64,000 nt of DNA from Paguma larvata (GCA_030068075.1 CM057833.1:47635587-47699586); one strand, 5' to 3'; numbered from the stretch's first letter, positions 10,330 to 21,703 are shown. The notes: generated from the sequence alone by a model not told the origin. A program made the numbers and translations.

Positions 10330-11097
10330 AAAAGTAGTTAACAATATAGTTGTGGGTGAATTTCTGGGTTTTATATTCTGTTCCACTGATCTATGTGCCT
10401 GTTTTTGTGCCAGTACGATATTGTCTTGATGATTACAGCTTTATTATATAGCTTGAAGTCTGGAATTATGATGCCTCCAGTTTTGCTTTTTTTTTTCCAA
10501 GATCGCTTTGGCTATTTGGGGTGCAAAAATACTGATATGAAGAGGCACATGCATCCTGATGTTTATAGCAGCATTATGAACAATAGCCAAATTATGGAAA
10601 GAGCCCAAATGTCCATCAACTGATGAACAGATAAAGAATGGTATGGTATGCTATGGTATATATACCATGGAATATTACTCAGCCATCGAGAAGAATGAAA
10701 TCTTGTCATTTGCAATGACATGGATGGGGCTAATGTGTATTATGCTAAGTGAAATAAATCAAAGACAAATATCCTATAATTTCACTCATATGTGGAATTT
10801 AATAAACAAAATAGATGAAAATAGGGGAAATAAAAAATAAGAGAGAGAGGCAAACCACAAGAGACCCTTAACTATAGAGAACAAACTAAGGGTTGCTGGA
10901 GGGGAGGTGAGCAGGGAAATGGGCTTAATGGGTGATGAGTATTAAGGAGGGTACTTACTGGGATGAGTACTGGGTGTTATATGGAAGTGATGAATCATTA
11001 AATTCTACTTCTGAAACGAATATTACACTATATGTTAACTAAATGGAATTTAAATAAAAACTTGAAACACTCAAAGAAAAAAAAGAAAGAAACAAAA
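10330..11097 (+). mobile_element. 5'-inverted (twin-primed-type) L1 insertion
   Basis: The left part (10330-10521) is minus-strand ORF2 sequence: 'ctgttccactgatctatgtg', 'gatgattacagctttattat', 'tttggctatttggg'. The right part (10522-11097) is plus-strand: ORF2 C-terminus ('gcaaaaatactgatatgaag', 'tggaatattactcagccatc'), the 3' UTR ('actgggtgttatatggaagt', 'cactatatgttaactaaatg') and an A-rich tail. This head inversion is the layout expected from twin priming, with L1 sequence missing between the two parts. It interrupts element A within the endonuclease region. Confidence 0.82.
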
Positions 11098-11099
11098 AA

Positions 11100-14000
11100 A
11101 CCTCCCACAGAACACACATTCTTTTCTTTCAAATGCACATGGAAGTTTTGCCAGGATAGACCATATGTTAGGCCACAAAACAAATATCAGTAAATTCAAA
11201 GAGATTGAAATTGCCTGATCACAAGAGTAGGAAATTAGAAATAAAGTTCAAGAAAGAAACTGGAAAAAGAACAACCATGTGGAGGCTAAACATCCTACTA
11301 CCAAACAACCTATGGGTCAATGAAGAAATTGCAGAGAAAATAAAAAATACATGGAGAGAAAAGCAAATGAACCCACAACAGTCCAAAATCTGTGGGATGT
11401 AGCAAGCAATTCTAAGAGAGAAGTTTATAGCACTATAATCCTATCTCAAGAAACAATAAGAATCTCAAAACTAAACATACTTAAAGAAACTAGAACAAGA
11501 ACAAAGTCCAAAGTTGGTAGGAAGAAATAATAAAAATAGGAAATGATACATAATTAAACAAAATAAAAACAGCACGAAGAACCAATAGTAAAGATTGATG
11601 AAACAAATATCATGTTCTTTGAAAGGAAAAATGAAATAGATAAATCTTTATCCAGACTTATCAAGAAAAAAAGATAAAGGGCTCAAATACATAAAGAAAT
11701 GAAAGAGAAGTAACAACCAATATCATAGATATACAGATAATTATAAGAGACTACTATGAAAAATCTATACCAACAAATAGGAAATGTAGAAGAAATGGAT
11801 AAATTCTAAGGAAGATACGATTTTCCAAAACTGAAAAAGGAAAAAAAATAGTAAACATGAAAAGATCAATTACTGGTGATGAATTTGAATTGAAATCAAA
11901 CACTCAACAATTTCCAGTACCAGATGTCTTCACAGGCAAATACGACCAAACATTAAAGAAAAAAAAATAAAAAACAATAACAAAAAGAACACTAAACACT
12001 TATTTTTCTAAAACAATTCCAAAATTTAATTGAAGAAGGAAAGCTTTCAAATATATTCTATGAGGTCAGCATTGCTTTGGTATCAAAATGAGAGGAAGAC
12101 ACTGTAAAAAAACAAAACTATAGACCAAACTTCCTGATGAACATAATTGAAAAAATTCTGAACAAAATATTAGCAAACCTTATTCGACAACACTTTAAAA
12201 GAATCATCTACAAGAATCAAATGAGATCTATTCAAGAATGTAAGGATGGTTCAATATTTGCAAATCAATCAACATGATACCTCAACTTAACAAAATGAAA
12301 CATAAAAATCATATTATCTCAACAGATGCAGAAAAAAAGTTGACAATTCAACATCCATTCATGATAAAATTCTCAAAAAAAAAAAAAAGTGGACGTAGAG
12401 GGAATGTACTTCAAATAATAAAGGCCATCCATGACAAACCCACAACTAACATCATACTCAATGTCAAAAACTGAGAGCATTTCCTCAAAGATTGGGAATA
12501 AGACAATGATGGTTACACTCACTACTTTTCCTCAACACAGTGCATGCAGTCCTAGCCTCAACAATCAGACCAGAAAAAAAGGCATCCAAATTGATAAAGA
12601 AGTAAAACTCTCACTATCCACAGGCATCATACTACATGGAGAAAACACATCACCAAAACAAACAAACAAACAAACAAAAAACTATTACTATAAATAAATA
12701 CAGTAAAGTTGCAGAATACAAAACTAATATACAGAAATCTGTTGCATTTCTATACACTAATAATGAAATAGCAGAAAGAGGAATTAAGAAAACAATGTCA
12801 TTTACTATCATACCAAAAAGAATAAAATACCTAGGAAAAACTTAACTAAGGAAACAAAAGACCTGTACTCTGAAAATTATAAAATATTGATAAAATAAAC
12901 TGGAAACAACACAAATGGAAAGCTATACCATGCTCATGGATTCGAATAATATTGTTAACATGTCCATGCTACCCAAAACAATCTATAGATTCAATGCAAT
13001 CCATATCAAAATACCAATAGTATTTTTACAAGACCTGAACAAACAATCCTAAAATGTATAAGCAACCACAAAAAGACCCTGAATAACGAAAGTAATCTTG
13101 AGAGAGAAGAACAAATCTGGAAGTGTCAAATTCCCAGGTGTCAAGATATGCTACAAATCTGTAGTGATTAAAACAGCATGGTACTGGCACACAAAAAAAT
13201 GGACATATAGATGAATGGTACTGAATACAGACCTGAGAAGTAAACTCATACTTACATGGTTCATTACTCTATATCCAAGGAGATAAGAATATACAATAGG
13301 GAAAGACAGTCTCTTCAATAACTAATGCAAGAGAAACTAGACAGCTACATTCAAAAGAATTAAACTGAACCACTTTCTTACACCATATACAAAAATAAAG
13401 TCAAAATTGATTCAAGACCTAAATGTGAGACCTGAAACATAAAACTCCTAGAAAAAACATAGGCAATAACTCTGGCACATCAGCCTTAACAAAACTTTTC
13501 TACATATCTCCTCAGGCAAGGGAAACAAAGGCAAAAATAAACTATTGGAACTACAAAAAAAAAAAAAAAAGGGCTTTTGTACAGTGAAGAAAACCATCAA
13601 CAGAACAAAAATACAACCTGCGGAATGGGAGAAGATATTTGCAAATGATATACCCAATAAGGAGTTAATATCCAAATTATATAAGATAATTTATACTAAT
13701 CAATACCAATAATAGTAATAATAATCCAACTAAAAAATGGGCCAAAGAGGGGCACCTGGGTGGCTCAGTCAGCTGGGCGTCCGACTTTGGCTCAGGTCAT
13801 GATCTCACATCTGGGAGTCTGAGCCCCATGTCGAGCTCTGCGCTGACAGAGACTAGAGTATACATTTTTCCAAAGATGACATACATATGACAAGATATAT
13901 ATCAACATCAACAATGAACAGGGAAATGAAAATCAAAACCACAATGAAATATCACCTAATGCCTATCAGAATGACTAGAATGAAAAAAGACAAGAAATAA

Positions 14001-14790
14001 GTGTTGGTGAAGATGTGGAAAAAAGGGTACCCTGTTGCACTGTTGGTGGGAATGCAAACTGGTGTAGCCACTGTGGAAAACAGATTGGAGGTTCCTCAAA
14101 AACTTAAAAATAGAACTACCATATGATCCAGTAATTCCACTACTGGTTATTTACACAAAGAAAACAAAAACACTGATTTGAAAAGATATGTACACCCCTG
14201 TGTTTATTGCAGCATTATTTACAATAGCCAAGACATGGAAGTAACCCAAAGGTCCATCGACAGATGAATGGATAAAAAAGTATAGGTTGTATGTATAATG
14301 GATACAATGGAGTATTACTCAGCCATAAAAAAGAATGAGATCTTGCCATGTGTGACACATTGTTGGACCTAGAGAATATTATATGAAGCAAAAGAAGTCA
14401 AAGAAAGACGAATACCATATGATTTCACTTACATGTGGAATCTTAAAAAACAAACAAATGAACAAAGAAAAGCAGACACAGACCCATAAATACAGATAAT
14501 CAACAGTTACCAGAAGGGAGAGGGTAGGGGATGGGAAAAATGGATAAAGAGGAATAGGAGGTACAGGCTTCTAGTTATAGAATGAGTAAGTTACAAAAAC
14601 GTGAAAGGTACAGCATAGGTAGTATAGTCAATGGTATTGTAATAGTGTTGTATGTTGACAGACAGTAGCTACACTTGTGGTAAGGACAGTATAATGTATA
14701 GAATTGTCGAAGCACTATGTTACATACCTGAAACTAATGTACCACTGTCAACCATACTTCAATAAAATATCATTATTATTATTATTAAAA
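11100..14790 (+). pseudogene. L1 ORF2 rear half and 3' UTR (element A)
   Basis: From 'cacattcttttctttcaaat' and 'taggccacaaaacaaatatc' (end of endonuclease), through 'ggaatgtacttcaaataata' (about 12400, RT region), 'cagaaatctgttgcatttct' (12730), 'gatcaattactg', 'accactttcttacaccatat' (13370), 'aatgcaaactggtgtagcca' (14055) and 'gaatgagatcttgccatgtg' (14330), to the 3' end at about 14790. Homopolymer expansions (A14 near 12376, A17 near 13555) add frameshifts. The coding sequence is dead; a SINE fragment sits at 13749. Confidence 0.85.
13749..13849 (+). mobile_element. CAN-SINE head only, lacking body and tail
   Basis: 'ggggcacctgggtggctcag' through 'gctctgcgctgacag' is the tRNA-like half of the SINE. 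The sequence then returns directly to L1 ('tacatttttccaaagatgac') with no CT body and no A-rich tail. A 3'-truncated SINE is not the usual product of target-primed reverse transcription, so a later deletion is likely. Confidence 0.85.
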
Positions 14791-14995
14791 GTTAAGCTTC
14801 TGATGCTAATATATAACAATGTTGTCAGGGGTCAAGGAAGCCAGAGATTTATTACTGAAGCTAAACACTCCTGGAAAGTAATCAGTTCAAGCTGCATTAT
14901 CCATTAACATGGCAGTTGAAATCCAAGCCATTTAACCTTCTGAACAATTCCAGCAACAAAATTTTGCAGCTATGTTTATAGTGAAAGAATCACAG
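14791..14995. other. No recognisable feature
   Basis: Short spacer between the L1 3' end and a MIR. No repeat or exon recognised. Confidence 0.5.
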
Positions 14996-14999
14996 ACAT

Positions 15000-15160
15000 G
15001 AAGCCAAGGAACCTAGGTCCATAGTCCAGCCTGATTATCCATTATCTGTGTGACACTGTTAGTCTTGTAACCTCTCTGGATCCCATCTATAAAACCATTT
15101 ATAAAATAGAAACAGTAAGAAATCTAACTGCTGTGAGAATAAAACACAAATGATTAATGC
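15000..15160 (+). repeat. MIR SINE fragment
   Basis: 'tgtgtgacactgttagtctt', 'aacctctctggatcccatct' and 'taaaatagaaacagtaagaa' follow the MIR core and 3' order in sense orientation. Confidence 0.55.
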
Positions 15161-16685
15161 TGTGGTTTTAAATATTTGGAAAAATATATATGAATAACGG
15201 AAATAGCCAGTATATCTGAACTACAGTAGATACAAAAATTACAACGACTACAAGAAAGCATGACTAAATGGCAACAATGATTGTTTCAGAATGATAGAAT
15301 TATGGGTCAGAGTTCTGGATGCCACTTTGTTCTTTTTCCTTTACACTTTTATGCATTTCTCTGGGAGTACAAAGATTTCCACAACAACCAGATGAAATCA
15401 TCTGAGTAGAAAACAGTGTTGAAATCATATATCTCCCGCCCCTTCCCTTCTGGTACCAAATACTGAGTAGCTCCATTTCCAAATTTCCCCAGTGGTCAAT
15501 CTCTGGCATTAGATCAAACATCACAATATGCTTCAGAAGGGTGTGAGAAAAGGAAAGCAGACCGCTAGAACTTAAGGGCTTTGGCAATCTGAACTGTGTG
15601 GTGTTTGGAGAGGATGGTTTAAAATAAATGAGAACGAAAAGCCTGTGGCTTTTGGCAAGAAGTACATGAAATACCACCGCATGACTCTCCTACCTCTGTG
15701 CCCCCATCCAGCGCCATTAGGAAGAGGTAAATGTTCACTTGCTTTGGATTTGGTGTTTGGCTGCTTTTCATAATATCTCATCCATTTACAAATGAGCGCC
15801 AGGTTCTTTCAGATCCCACAAATGGTAAAACATTTTAGAGTGTAGTTCTAAGGCACTGTGCCACAGTGACATGGGTATTCTCGCCTCTTGGGAGATGTTT
15901 ATAATGAAATCTTGATTTATTACTGGTATTATCTGTGTTTCCTCTTTACTGAACTTACTCAGAAGAGACCTTTACTTGAAATTCTCAGAACATACTTCCC
16001 CTCCTTAAGAGGCCTCCTCCTCCCGATTATGAAGACTCTCACCTCTTTGAGGTCTCTTCAGGCACATGTGGTTTCCTGCGAACTGGGTAAAGGGGGCCAG
16101 CTCAAAACCCAGCCATTTGCTTATTTGCTCGAGGGCAGCCTTGCCCTTTGGCAGTCCTAAGAATCAGTATTTTGTCTAAGGGAAAACCAGCTCAGCAACT
16201 GCCTCCATTCCCATTGTTCTCAAGTTTTGGGCAGATTTGTGGAAAAGTTACCTCTGAGCAGATGGCAGTGCTGCCTGATGACTGTATTTCACGTGCAGCA
16301 AACCAATGAATCACTGTTTGTGTGTTCACACTATGCACTTCTTTGTACCTGGCACCATTTGCATATTTATAACCATGTTGCCTGTGGATATGGCCCATTT
16401 AAACTGTGCCTGTGTGGGAATCACAGCTCAATTTATGTCCTGTTCCAAACCTACCACATAGGAGTTTACCAGCTTTTCAAAAGAGACAGGGTAAAAAGGC
16501 ATTTCACAGAAATTTTATAAAATAGTTATAACCTTTTGTGGAAAAAATACTGCATGAAATTCAAGATGTATGCCAAGTCAACAGAAAGATGCAAGAATCT
16601 AGTGATGGAATTCTAGGCCAAGGGAAGACACTATAAAAGGAAAAGAGAATCAATGCCCATCCTTAAAAGACTGAGTTTCTCAGAA
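15161..16685. other. Unassigned, single-copy-looking sequence
   Basis: No repeat was recognised across about 1.5 kb. The overlapping minus frames (15300-15781) and the plus/minus frames near 16192-16520 have no family signature, start context or splice structure that would support a gene. An octamer ATTTGCAT followed by ATATTTATAA lies at 16357-16374, which is compatible with a regulatory site but not evidence of one. Confidence 0.5.
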
Positions 16686-16689
16686 TTCT

Positions 16690-17630
16690 GCCCCAAATTT
16701 GCTTCTTTTCTCACTCCACAGACTCTCTTGAGCTGAACTCCATTACTCCCATCCTTTCAAAAGCCTCCTTTATCCTGACCACCTTTATGTTAAACCTACA
16801 TTCCAAGTCCTCACCTTTTTCCATTGTTCTGAATCCCTGCTGCCCAGCCCATATTTCTAACAAGATACACAAAATTCATCAAACTCAATATATACAAAAT
16901 CATCACCTTCCTTCCTAAACTTTGCTTATTTGTCTGCCCTTTCCATCGAATTTGTCTACATCCACCCAACCCAATGGTCTACTTTAAAAATTCCAGAACT
17001 GATCTTGATTTCTCATAGCTAATCTACACGACACCACCAAAACTTTTCTCACATCTTTCCCTTCTCATGTCTACTGTTTATTCCCTCATGTGAGCTTTCA
17101 TCATCGCAATTAAGTGGTCTCTCAATTCATGGCCACTCTTCCACCAATATTATCTTTCTAGATGTAGATTTGACTGTATCACTTCCTACATCAAAATTGT
17201 CTAAGACTCCCAGAGATAGTAGCAAGGTTCACCGGGGTAGATAGCCCAGACAATACTGCAGAAGAAGGTAGAAACTCCACACAATGCCCACCAATCTGGC
17301 TTAGTGAATTCATCATTCCTTTTTAAATTTTAGCCAACCTCTCTTCCCTCACTGCCTGGCCCCAAGTACCACACCCCTCCACGTGCAAGCCACATCCATT
17401 TCATTCACATTTTCATTCCTCTGTCTTCACACATTTGGATTAATTTTTCTGGAAATTATAGCCTTCCTCATAGAATTGCTTTCTCATCTCTGTTTCTATA
17501 GAAATTTATATGGCCTCTCTTAAAGCACTGTTCATGCTGTATCTGTATTACTTATGTGTCTATCTCTCCTTAGTCCTTGAAGTTTTAAGTGCTTCAAGGA
17601 CAAAGACTGACCCTTACTTATCTTTCTATC
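16690..17630 (+). repeat. Long L2 LINE fragment (3' coding end and UTR)
   Basis: About 0.9 kb of pyrimidine-rich sense L2. 'tccattgttctgaatccctg'-type blocks lie near the left, 'ttcctcatagaattgctttc', 'tcttaaagcactgttcatgc' and 'attacttatgtgtctatctc' near the right, and 'caaggacaaagactgaccct' marks the 3' UTR. It is one of the longest old fossils in the window. Confidence 0.6.
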
Positions 17631-17639
17631 TCAGGCCAT

Positions 17640-18555
17640 GTATCGTGGCTGCCGGAGAGGAAGTTCTCCAGCACTCTACTGTGAACTGAATTAAAAAAAA
17701 ATGTCTTTGTTGCTTGTGGCTTATCAGGAAACCACTTGACTAGGATTCCAAAACAATGAATCCCCAACCAGTTGCTACCAGCACTAAAATCACCTGAAAA
17801 AGTATAGCAGGTACAGAACATCCCAGTGAAATTCAAATTGTTCATTACCACAGGGTTTTGGCCTATGAAACCTATCCTTGTAAGTTAGACCAAATATGTG
17901 AGGTTTGAAGACATTTTTGGCTCTTGCCTAAGGTTTAACCCATTTTGCTTGTCTTGATCCTTGGGATCTCATGGGAACAATGGATAGAAAATGCATCCCA
18001 AAGCAAAAGACTGTTTTTAATGGACAAATGATTGTTACCATTCCCCAACACACATACACACACAAAAACACACTTCTGTTTCTAGTAGAAAGGGCATTAT
18101 TTTGTTTTTGGACTTCAACCCATGTCTCTACTTCTTTCAAGAAGATGAGATTTTCGACCTTGAAGTATTCCAAATATTTGAGCTATCTCTTAAAAGGGAT
18201 TGCTAAGGCAGGGCCTAGTACAAAGTAGTACAGTTTTCTGTGAATGTCCTTTCCTACTCCCCTTGTAAGCTGAGAAATAGGAGACATGAGAGGGGAGAAG
18301 CACAGATGCTTTTAGAATGGCTGATGACACTGTCAGAGCTAAACACCAGCAAGGTAAGAGTAAAAGCAATATTAAAAAAGTACATTAGAGCAACAGTTTT
18401 GAGGTAGGGAGATCAGAGAGGAGCATAATACAAGATCCTAGGTAAGAAGTCCTGAGGTCCCGACTGAGACAAGTGGCAATTTGGAAAGAGTGGACAGGAA
18501 GGATGGTGGTGGTAGTATTAATAGAAGTATATTTAACACTAGCAATTATCAGTTA
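17640..18555. other. No recognisable feature
   Basis: Single-copy-looking. A CA-rich patch lies at about 18048-18072. The short frames on both strands at 17618-18228 overlap in antisense and are not supported. Confidence 0.5.
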
Positions 18556-18659
18556 CATTTAGGTTTTATTGAAACTTATAAAAAGCATAGTGTCAAGTGC
18601 TTTCTATTCAATGAATCCTTGAAAACCCTAATAACCTATCTACGAGGTAATCTTTCCAT

Positions 18660-18877
18660 CTTAATTATCATTTTTTAACGTTTATTTATTTTTGAGACAT
18701 AGAGACAGAGTGTGAGTAGGAGAAGGGCAGAGAGAGAGGGAGACACAGAATTTGAAGCAGGCTCCAGGCACTGAGCTTTCAGCCTAGAGCCCGACACGGG
18801 GCTCGAACTCACAGACCATGAGATCATGACCTGAGCCGAAGTCGGCCCCTTAACCGACTAAGCCACCCAGGTGCTCC
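18660..18877 (-). mobile_element. CAN-SINE (felid type)
   Basis: T-rich tail with 'aacgtttatttatttttgag', body 'gaatttgaagcaggctccag', and head 'taagccacccaggtgctcc' on the right. CTTTCCAT at 18652-18659 and 18878-18885 is a plausible target-site duplication. It sits head-to-head with the SINE at 18914. Confidence 0.93.
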
Positions 18878-18913
18878 CTTTCCATTTTATAGATTCAAAA
18901 ACTAAGGCCTAGA

Positions 18914-19130
18914 GGGGTGCCTGGGTGGCTCAGTCTGTTAAACATCCACTTCGGCTCAGGTCATGGTCTCGTGGTTTGTGAGCCTGAGCCCCGAGTTGAG
19001 TAGGGCTCTGTGCTGACAGCTCAGAGCCTGGAGCCTGCTTCAGATTCTGTGTCTCCCTCTCCCCCTGTCCCTCCACTTGCGCTCTCTCAAAAATAAATAA
19101 ACATTAAAAAAAATTAAAAAACAAACAAAC
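18914..19130 (+). mobile_element. CAN-SINE (felid type)
   Basis: Head 'ggggtgcctgggtggctcag', pol III B-box-like 'gagcctgagccccgag', body 'gcctggagcctgcttcagat', tail AAAAATAAATAAACATTAAAA. The flanks AAAAACTAAGGCCTAGA (18897-18913) and AAAAACTAAGCCCTAGA (19131-19147) are a 17-bp target-site duplication with one difference. Confidence 0.95.
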
Positions 19131-19219
19131 AAAAACTAAGCCCTAGAAAGGTAAGTAATACCCTACAAAGGTCATACTTCTTAAGTGACAGAGCGGGGTA
19201 CTAATTTCAGTCTCCCAGT

Positions 19220-19994
19220 CTGTAGAGATCCTACTCTCATCCTTTGGAGGGAGGAAGAACAAGATTTACTGAGTTTATAAAGGGGCGTGGTATATGAGGG
19301 AAAAAGAAGAGCAAAAAGTAAGCCCAAGGCTTTGTGCCTAGATAATTGAGAGTTTAGTAATCCCTTTAGTAAAAATGGGGGCACAAAAAGGGGAGGAAGA
19401 GATTTCCTGATCGGGATGAGTTCGGTGCTATGCAGAGTAAGTTTGAGATGCCCCTGGGACATCTACAGTGAAGTACTCAACCGGCTGTTGCAAATGAAGG
19501 ACCAAGCCACAGTGTCATTTTCTCAAATCCCCTAGGACTAAATTTGGATTACAAAAATGGGCATAAGGATCTAACCTCCAAAGGCAGATAAGAGAGTTAA
19601 AATCTTAGTGCTTAATATTTTAAATTCCTGAATACCCCAGATAATGCATTCCAGCTACTTCTGTACTCCTGCTTTTAAGAGTCAGTATATATGTATCATT
19701 ATAGCATATTTCCACTACAGCCCTGGGCCTGCAAATCTGTTCCTTTTTTGTAAAGTAATTACTTAGAGAGCACCTGGACTAATAATTTCATTTTCCCCAG
19801 GAGAACATATAAATTAGATATTATGACATCAACCCATCTATTCTGGTTTTTTAAAAATGTATCAGATAGTACATCTGACAAGTTTTCTAAATTTTTTGAA
19901 AGTTCTTCATTCATGTTTAAGCAATTAGTTGATATTTTCACCTTCTGTGTGTCATATCTATCACTGCCTTTCTTTCTTTTTATTATTTATTATT
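19220..19994. other. No recognisable feature
   Basis: No repeat or exon recognised. Antisense frame pairs at 19759-19941 and 19823-20023 are unsupported. Confidence 0.5.
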
Positions 19995-20011
19995 TGAAGA
20001 TGCAATTTAAA

Positions 20012-20223
20012 AATTGTTTTTAATATTTATTTTTGATAGACAAATACAGAGACAGAATGTGAGCAAGGGAGAACAGAGAGAGAGGCAGGCACAGAATCTA
20101 AGGTAGACTCCAGTCTTTGAGCTGTCCTCATAGTGCCTAACGTGGGGCTTGAACTCATGTGCTATGAGGTCATGATCTGAGCCAAAGTAGGATGATTAAC
20201 TGACTGGGCCACCCAGGTGCTCC
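20012..20223 (-). mobile_element. CAN-SINE
   Basis: Tail 'ttttaatatttatttttgat', body 'cacagaatctaaggtagact', head 'ctgggccacccaggtgctcc'. Flanks TGAAGATGCAATTTAAA (19995-20011) and TGAAGATACAACTTTAAA (20224-20241) are a target-site duplication with minor differences. Confidence 0.92.
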
Positions 20224-20241
20224 TGAAGATACAACTTTAAA

Positions 20242-20561
20242 TGAGTGTGTTTAGCAGGCCAAGTTCCTAGCTGATACATTATGGTAATGAATCAGGTTGC
20301 TAATTCTATTATATTCTTATAGAAAAGATATTCTGGTTGAAATATCCTTGTGTAACATAGACTAGGAAAGGAAAATTATTTTGAAGTAAATTATTTCTAA
20401 GAGATGCATGGTTCAATATAAAATATGAAGACTGAGAGTACTCCTCAAAAAAAAAAAATCTGTGAAAACATGGAAAGAAGAAAATAAGTTAGGGAAGAGT
20501 AGACGGAAGTTTCATGTTTTAAGCAACTTATAGATCGAGTATTATGTGGATTTCACTTCAG
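20242..20561. other. No recognisable feature
   Basis: Nothing recognised apart from an A-run near 20447-20458. Confidence 0.5.
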
Positions 20562-20691
20562 TTTAATTCAACAAATATTAAGCATCTATTATATAAATTA
20601 TACTCTTCTCAGTACCATGCAAAGTACAAGGTTAAAAAAATAATCCACTGTGCCCCTGTCCTAAGCAAGTTTTTATTCTAATAAACAAGAC
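20562..20691 (-). repeat. L2 LINE 3' end fragment
   Basis: Reverse-complement L2 end: 'aattcaacaaatattaagca', 'tctattatataaattatact', 'cagtaccatgcaaagtac', then 'gcccctgtcctaagcaag'. The 5'-truncated SINE at 20692 inserted into its right end. Confidence 0.55.
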
Positions 20692-20795
20692 TACTGCTTT
20701 GGATTCTGTGTCTCCTTCTCTCTCTGCCCCTCCCCCGCTCACACTCTGTGTCTCTGTCTCAAATATAAAATAAAACATTTAAAAAATTAAAAAAA
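20692..20795 (+). mobile_element. 5'-truncated CAN-SINE
   Basis: Only the 3' half is present: 'tttggattctgtgtctcctt', CT-rich body, and AAATATAAAATAAAACATTT tail. The flank AAACAAGAC is repeated at 20683-20691 and 20796-20804, which shows it inserted in truncated form rather than losing its head later. Confidence 0.88.
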
Positions 20796-20959
20796 AAACA
20801 AGACGAGGATTTGTAAACTCATGGCACATATTCCATTATTTCCTAATTCTTTTCCCATGGAAGACATTACTAATCATTTATGGTGCTGAGCTACACAAGA
20901 TCTCTTATTGCATTCAGCATCGTGATCCATCAAGCAGATTTTATTAAATGCTATATAGA

Positions 20960-21170
20960 GAATCAACATAATCTTTCAGGATAAGAGAAGATATGGGAGG
21001 TTACTTTGAAATGGGGGTTTTTAAGAAAGGCTCCATGGAGAAGGTGCCATTGAGTTAGACACTGAGGACTCAGCCTCATGTACCCATTTATTTACTTGAC
21101 AACTACTTGCAGACCTCCTGGTATAGTGGGCACTATTTTGAGTACTATGGGCCTAAGTTTCCTCATCTGT
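20960..21170 (-). repeat. Possible L2 LINE fragment
   Basis: 'ggctccatggagaaggtgcc', 'ttgagttagacactgagg' and 'ccatttatttacttgacaac' resemble the inverted L2 3' region. Weak match. Confidence 0.35.
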
Positions 21171-21396
21171 TCCGTAAGGAGACTCTGAGAGGATCTTAGC
21201 AAACCTTTTGGTTCTTTAAATTCTAGAGTGTTGTGAAAATTATTCTGGCCAGAATCATGATAAGATCAATAGCTACCACCCTTTTACAGTATACTCTAAA
21301 TTAAGTTATATTATAGTCTAGCAAAATATCTAAAGTCTCTGCTTGCTGTCCAGGAGTGGGAAGGGAATGAATGAGGTCAAGATGGATCACAAACCA

Positions 21397-21685
21397 GGGG
21401 TGCCTGGGTGGCTCAGTTGGTTAAGCAACCGACTTCGGCTCAGGTCATGATCTCACAGTTCATGAGTTCGAGCCCCACGGCAGTTGGTTAAGCAACCGAC
21501 TTCGGCTCAGGTCATGATCTCACAGTTCATGAGTTCGAGCCCCACGTCGGGCTCTGTGCTGACAGCTCAGAGCCTGGAGCCTGCTTCAGATTCTGTGTCT
21601 CCCTCTCTCTTTCCCTCCCCCACTCATGCTCTGTCTCTCTCTGTCTCTCTCAAATATAAACATTAAAAAAAAGTTATAAAAAAAA
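21397..21685 (+). mobile_element. CAN-SINE with exact 66-bp head duplication
   Basis: Felid-type SINE with a perfect 18-bp target-site duplication, AAGATGGATCACAAACCA, at 21379-21396 and 21686-21703. The 66 bp from CAGTTGG to CCCCACG occur twice with no difference (21414-21479 and 21481-21546, period 67). The duplicated part includes the B-box-like 'gagttcgagccc', so two B boxes are present, while the complete A-box-like 'tggctcagttgg' occurs only once. The element is about 289 bp long instead of about 220. Confidence 0.95.
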
Positions 21686-21703
21686 AAGATGGATCACAAA
21701 CCA

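Larger units (their letters stand above)
6790..14790 (+). mobile_element. Old near-full-length LINE-1 (element A) with nested insertions
   Basis: The window shows, in order on the plus strand, an L1 5' UTR with tandem units, ORF1-region sequence, an inter-ORF region, the ORF2 endonuclease region (9,760 onward), the reverse-transcriptase region, the C-terminal region and a 3' end at about 14,790 with an ATT-rich tail. It is interrupted by SINEs (7465, 7907, 13749), a rearranged L1 block (8092-9290) and a 5'-inverted L1 (10330-11097). Both coding regions are full of stops and frameshifts, for example in 12274-12845 where three short frames overlap. It is dead and old; it gives the backbone for reading the nested insertions. 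Confidence 0.85.
18560..19215 (+). repeat. MIR SINE split by two CAN-SINE insertions
   Basis: MIR pieces lie at about 18560-18659 ('tgtcaagtgctttctattca'), 18878-18913 ('ttccattttatagattcaaa', 'actaaggcctaga') and 19131-19215 ('gtaagtaataccctacaaag', 'acttcttaagtgacagagc'). Joined in order they give the MIR sequence in sense orientation. Both interruptions are explained by SINEs with target-site duplications. Confidence 0.65.

Noticed and set aside
21397..21546. Possible tRNA-Lys genes at SINE heads
   Set aside because: The tRNA-like heads are degenerate, lack a complete cloverleaf and 3' end, and are always followed by the CT-rich SINE body.
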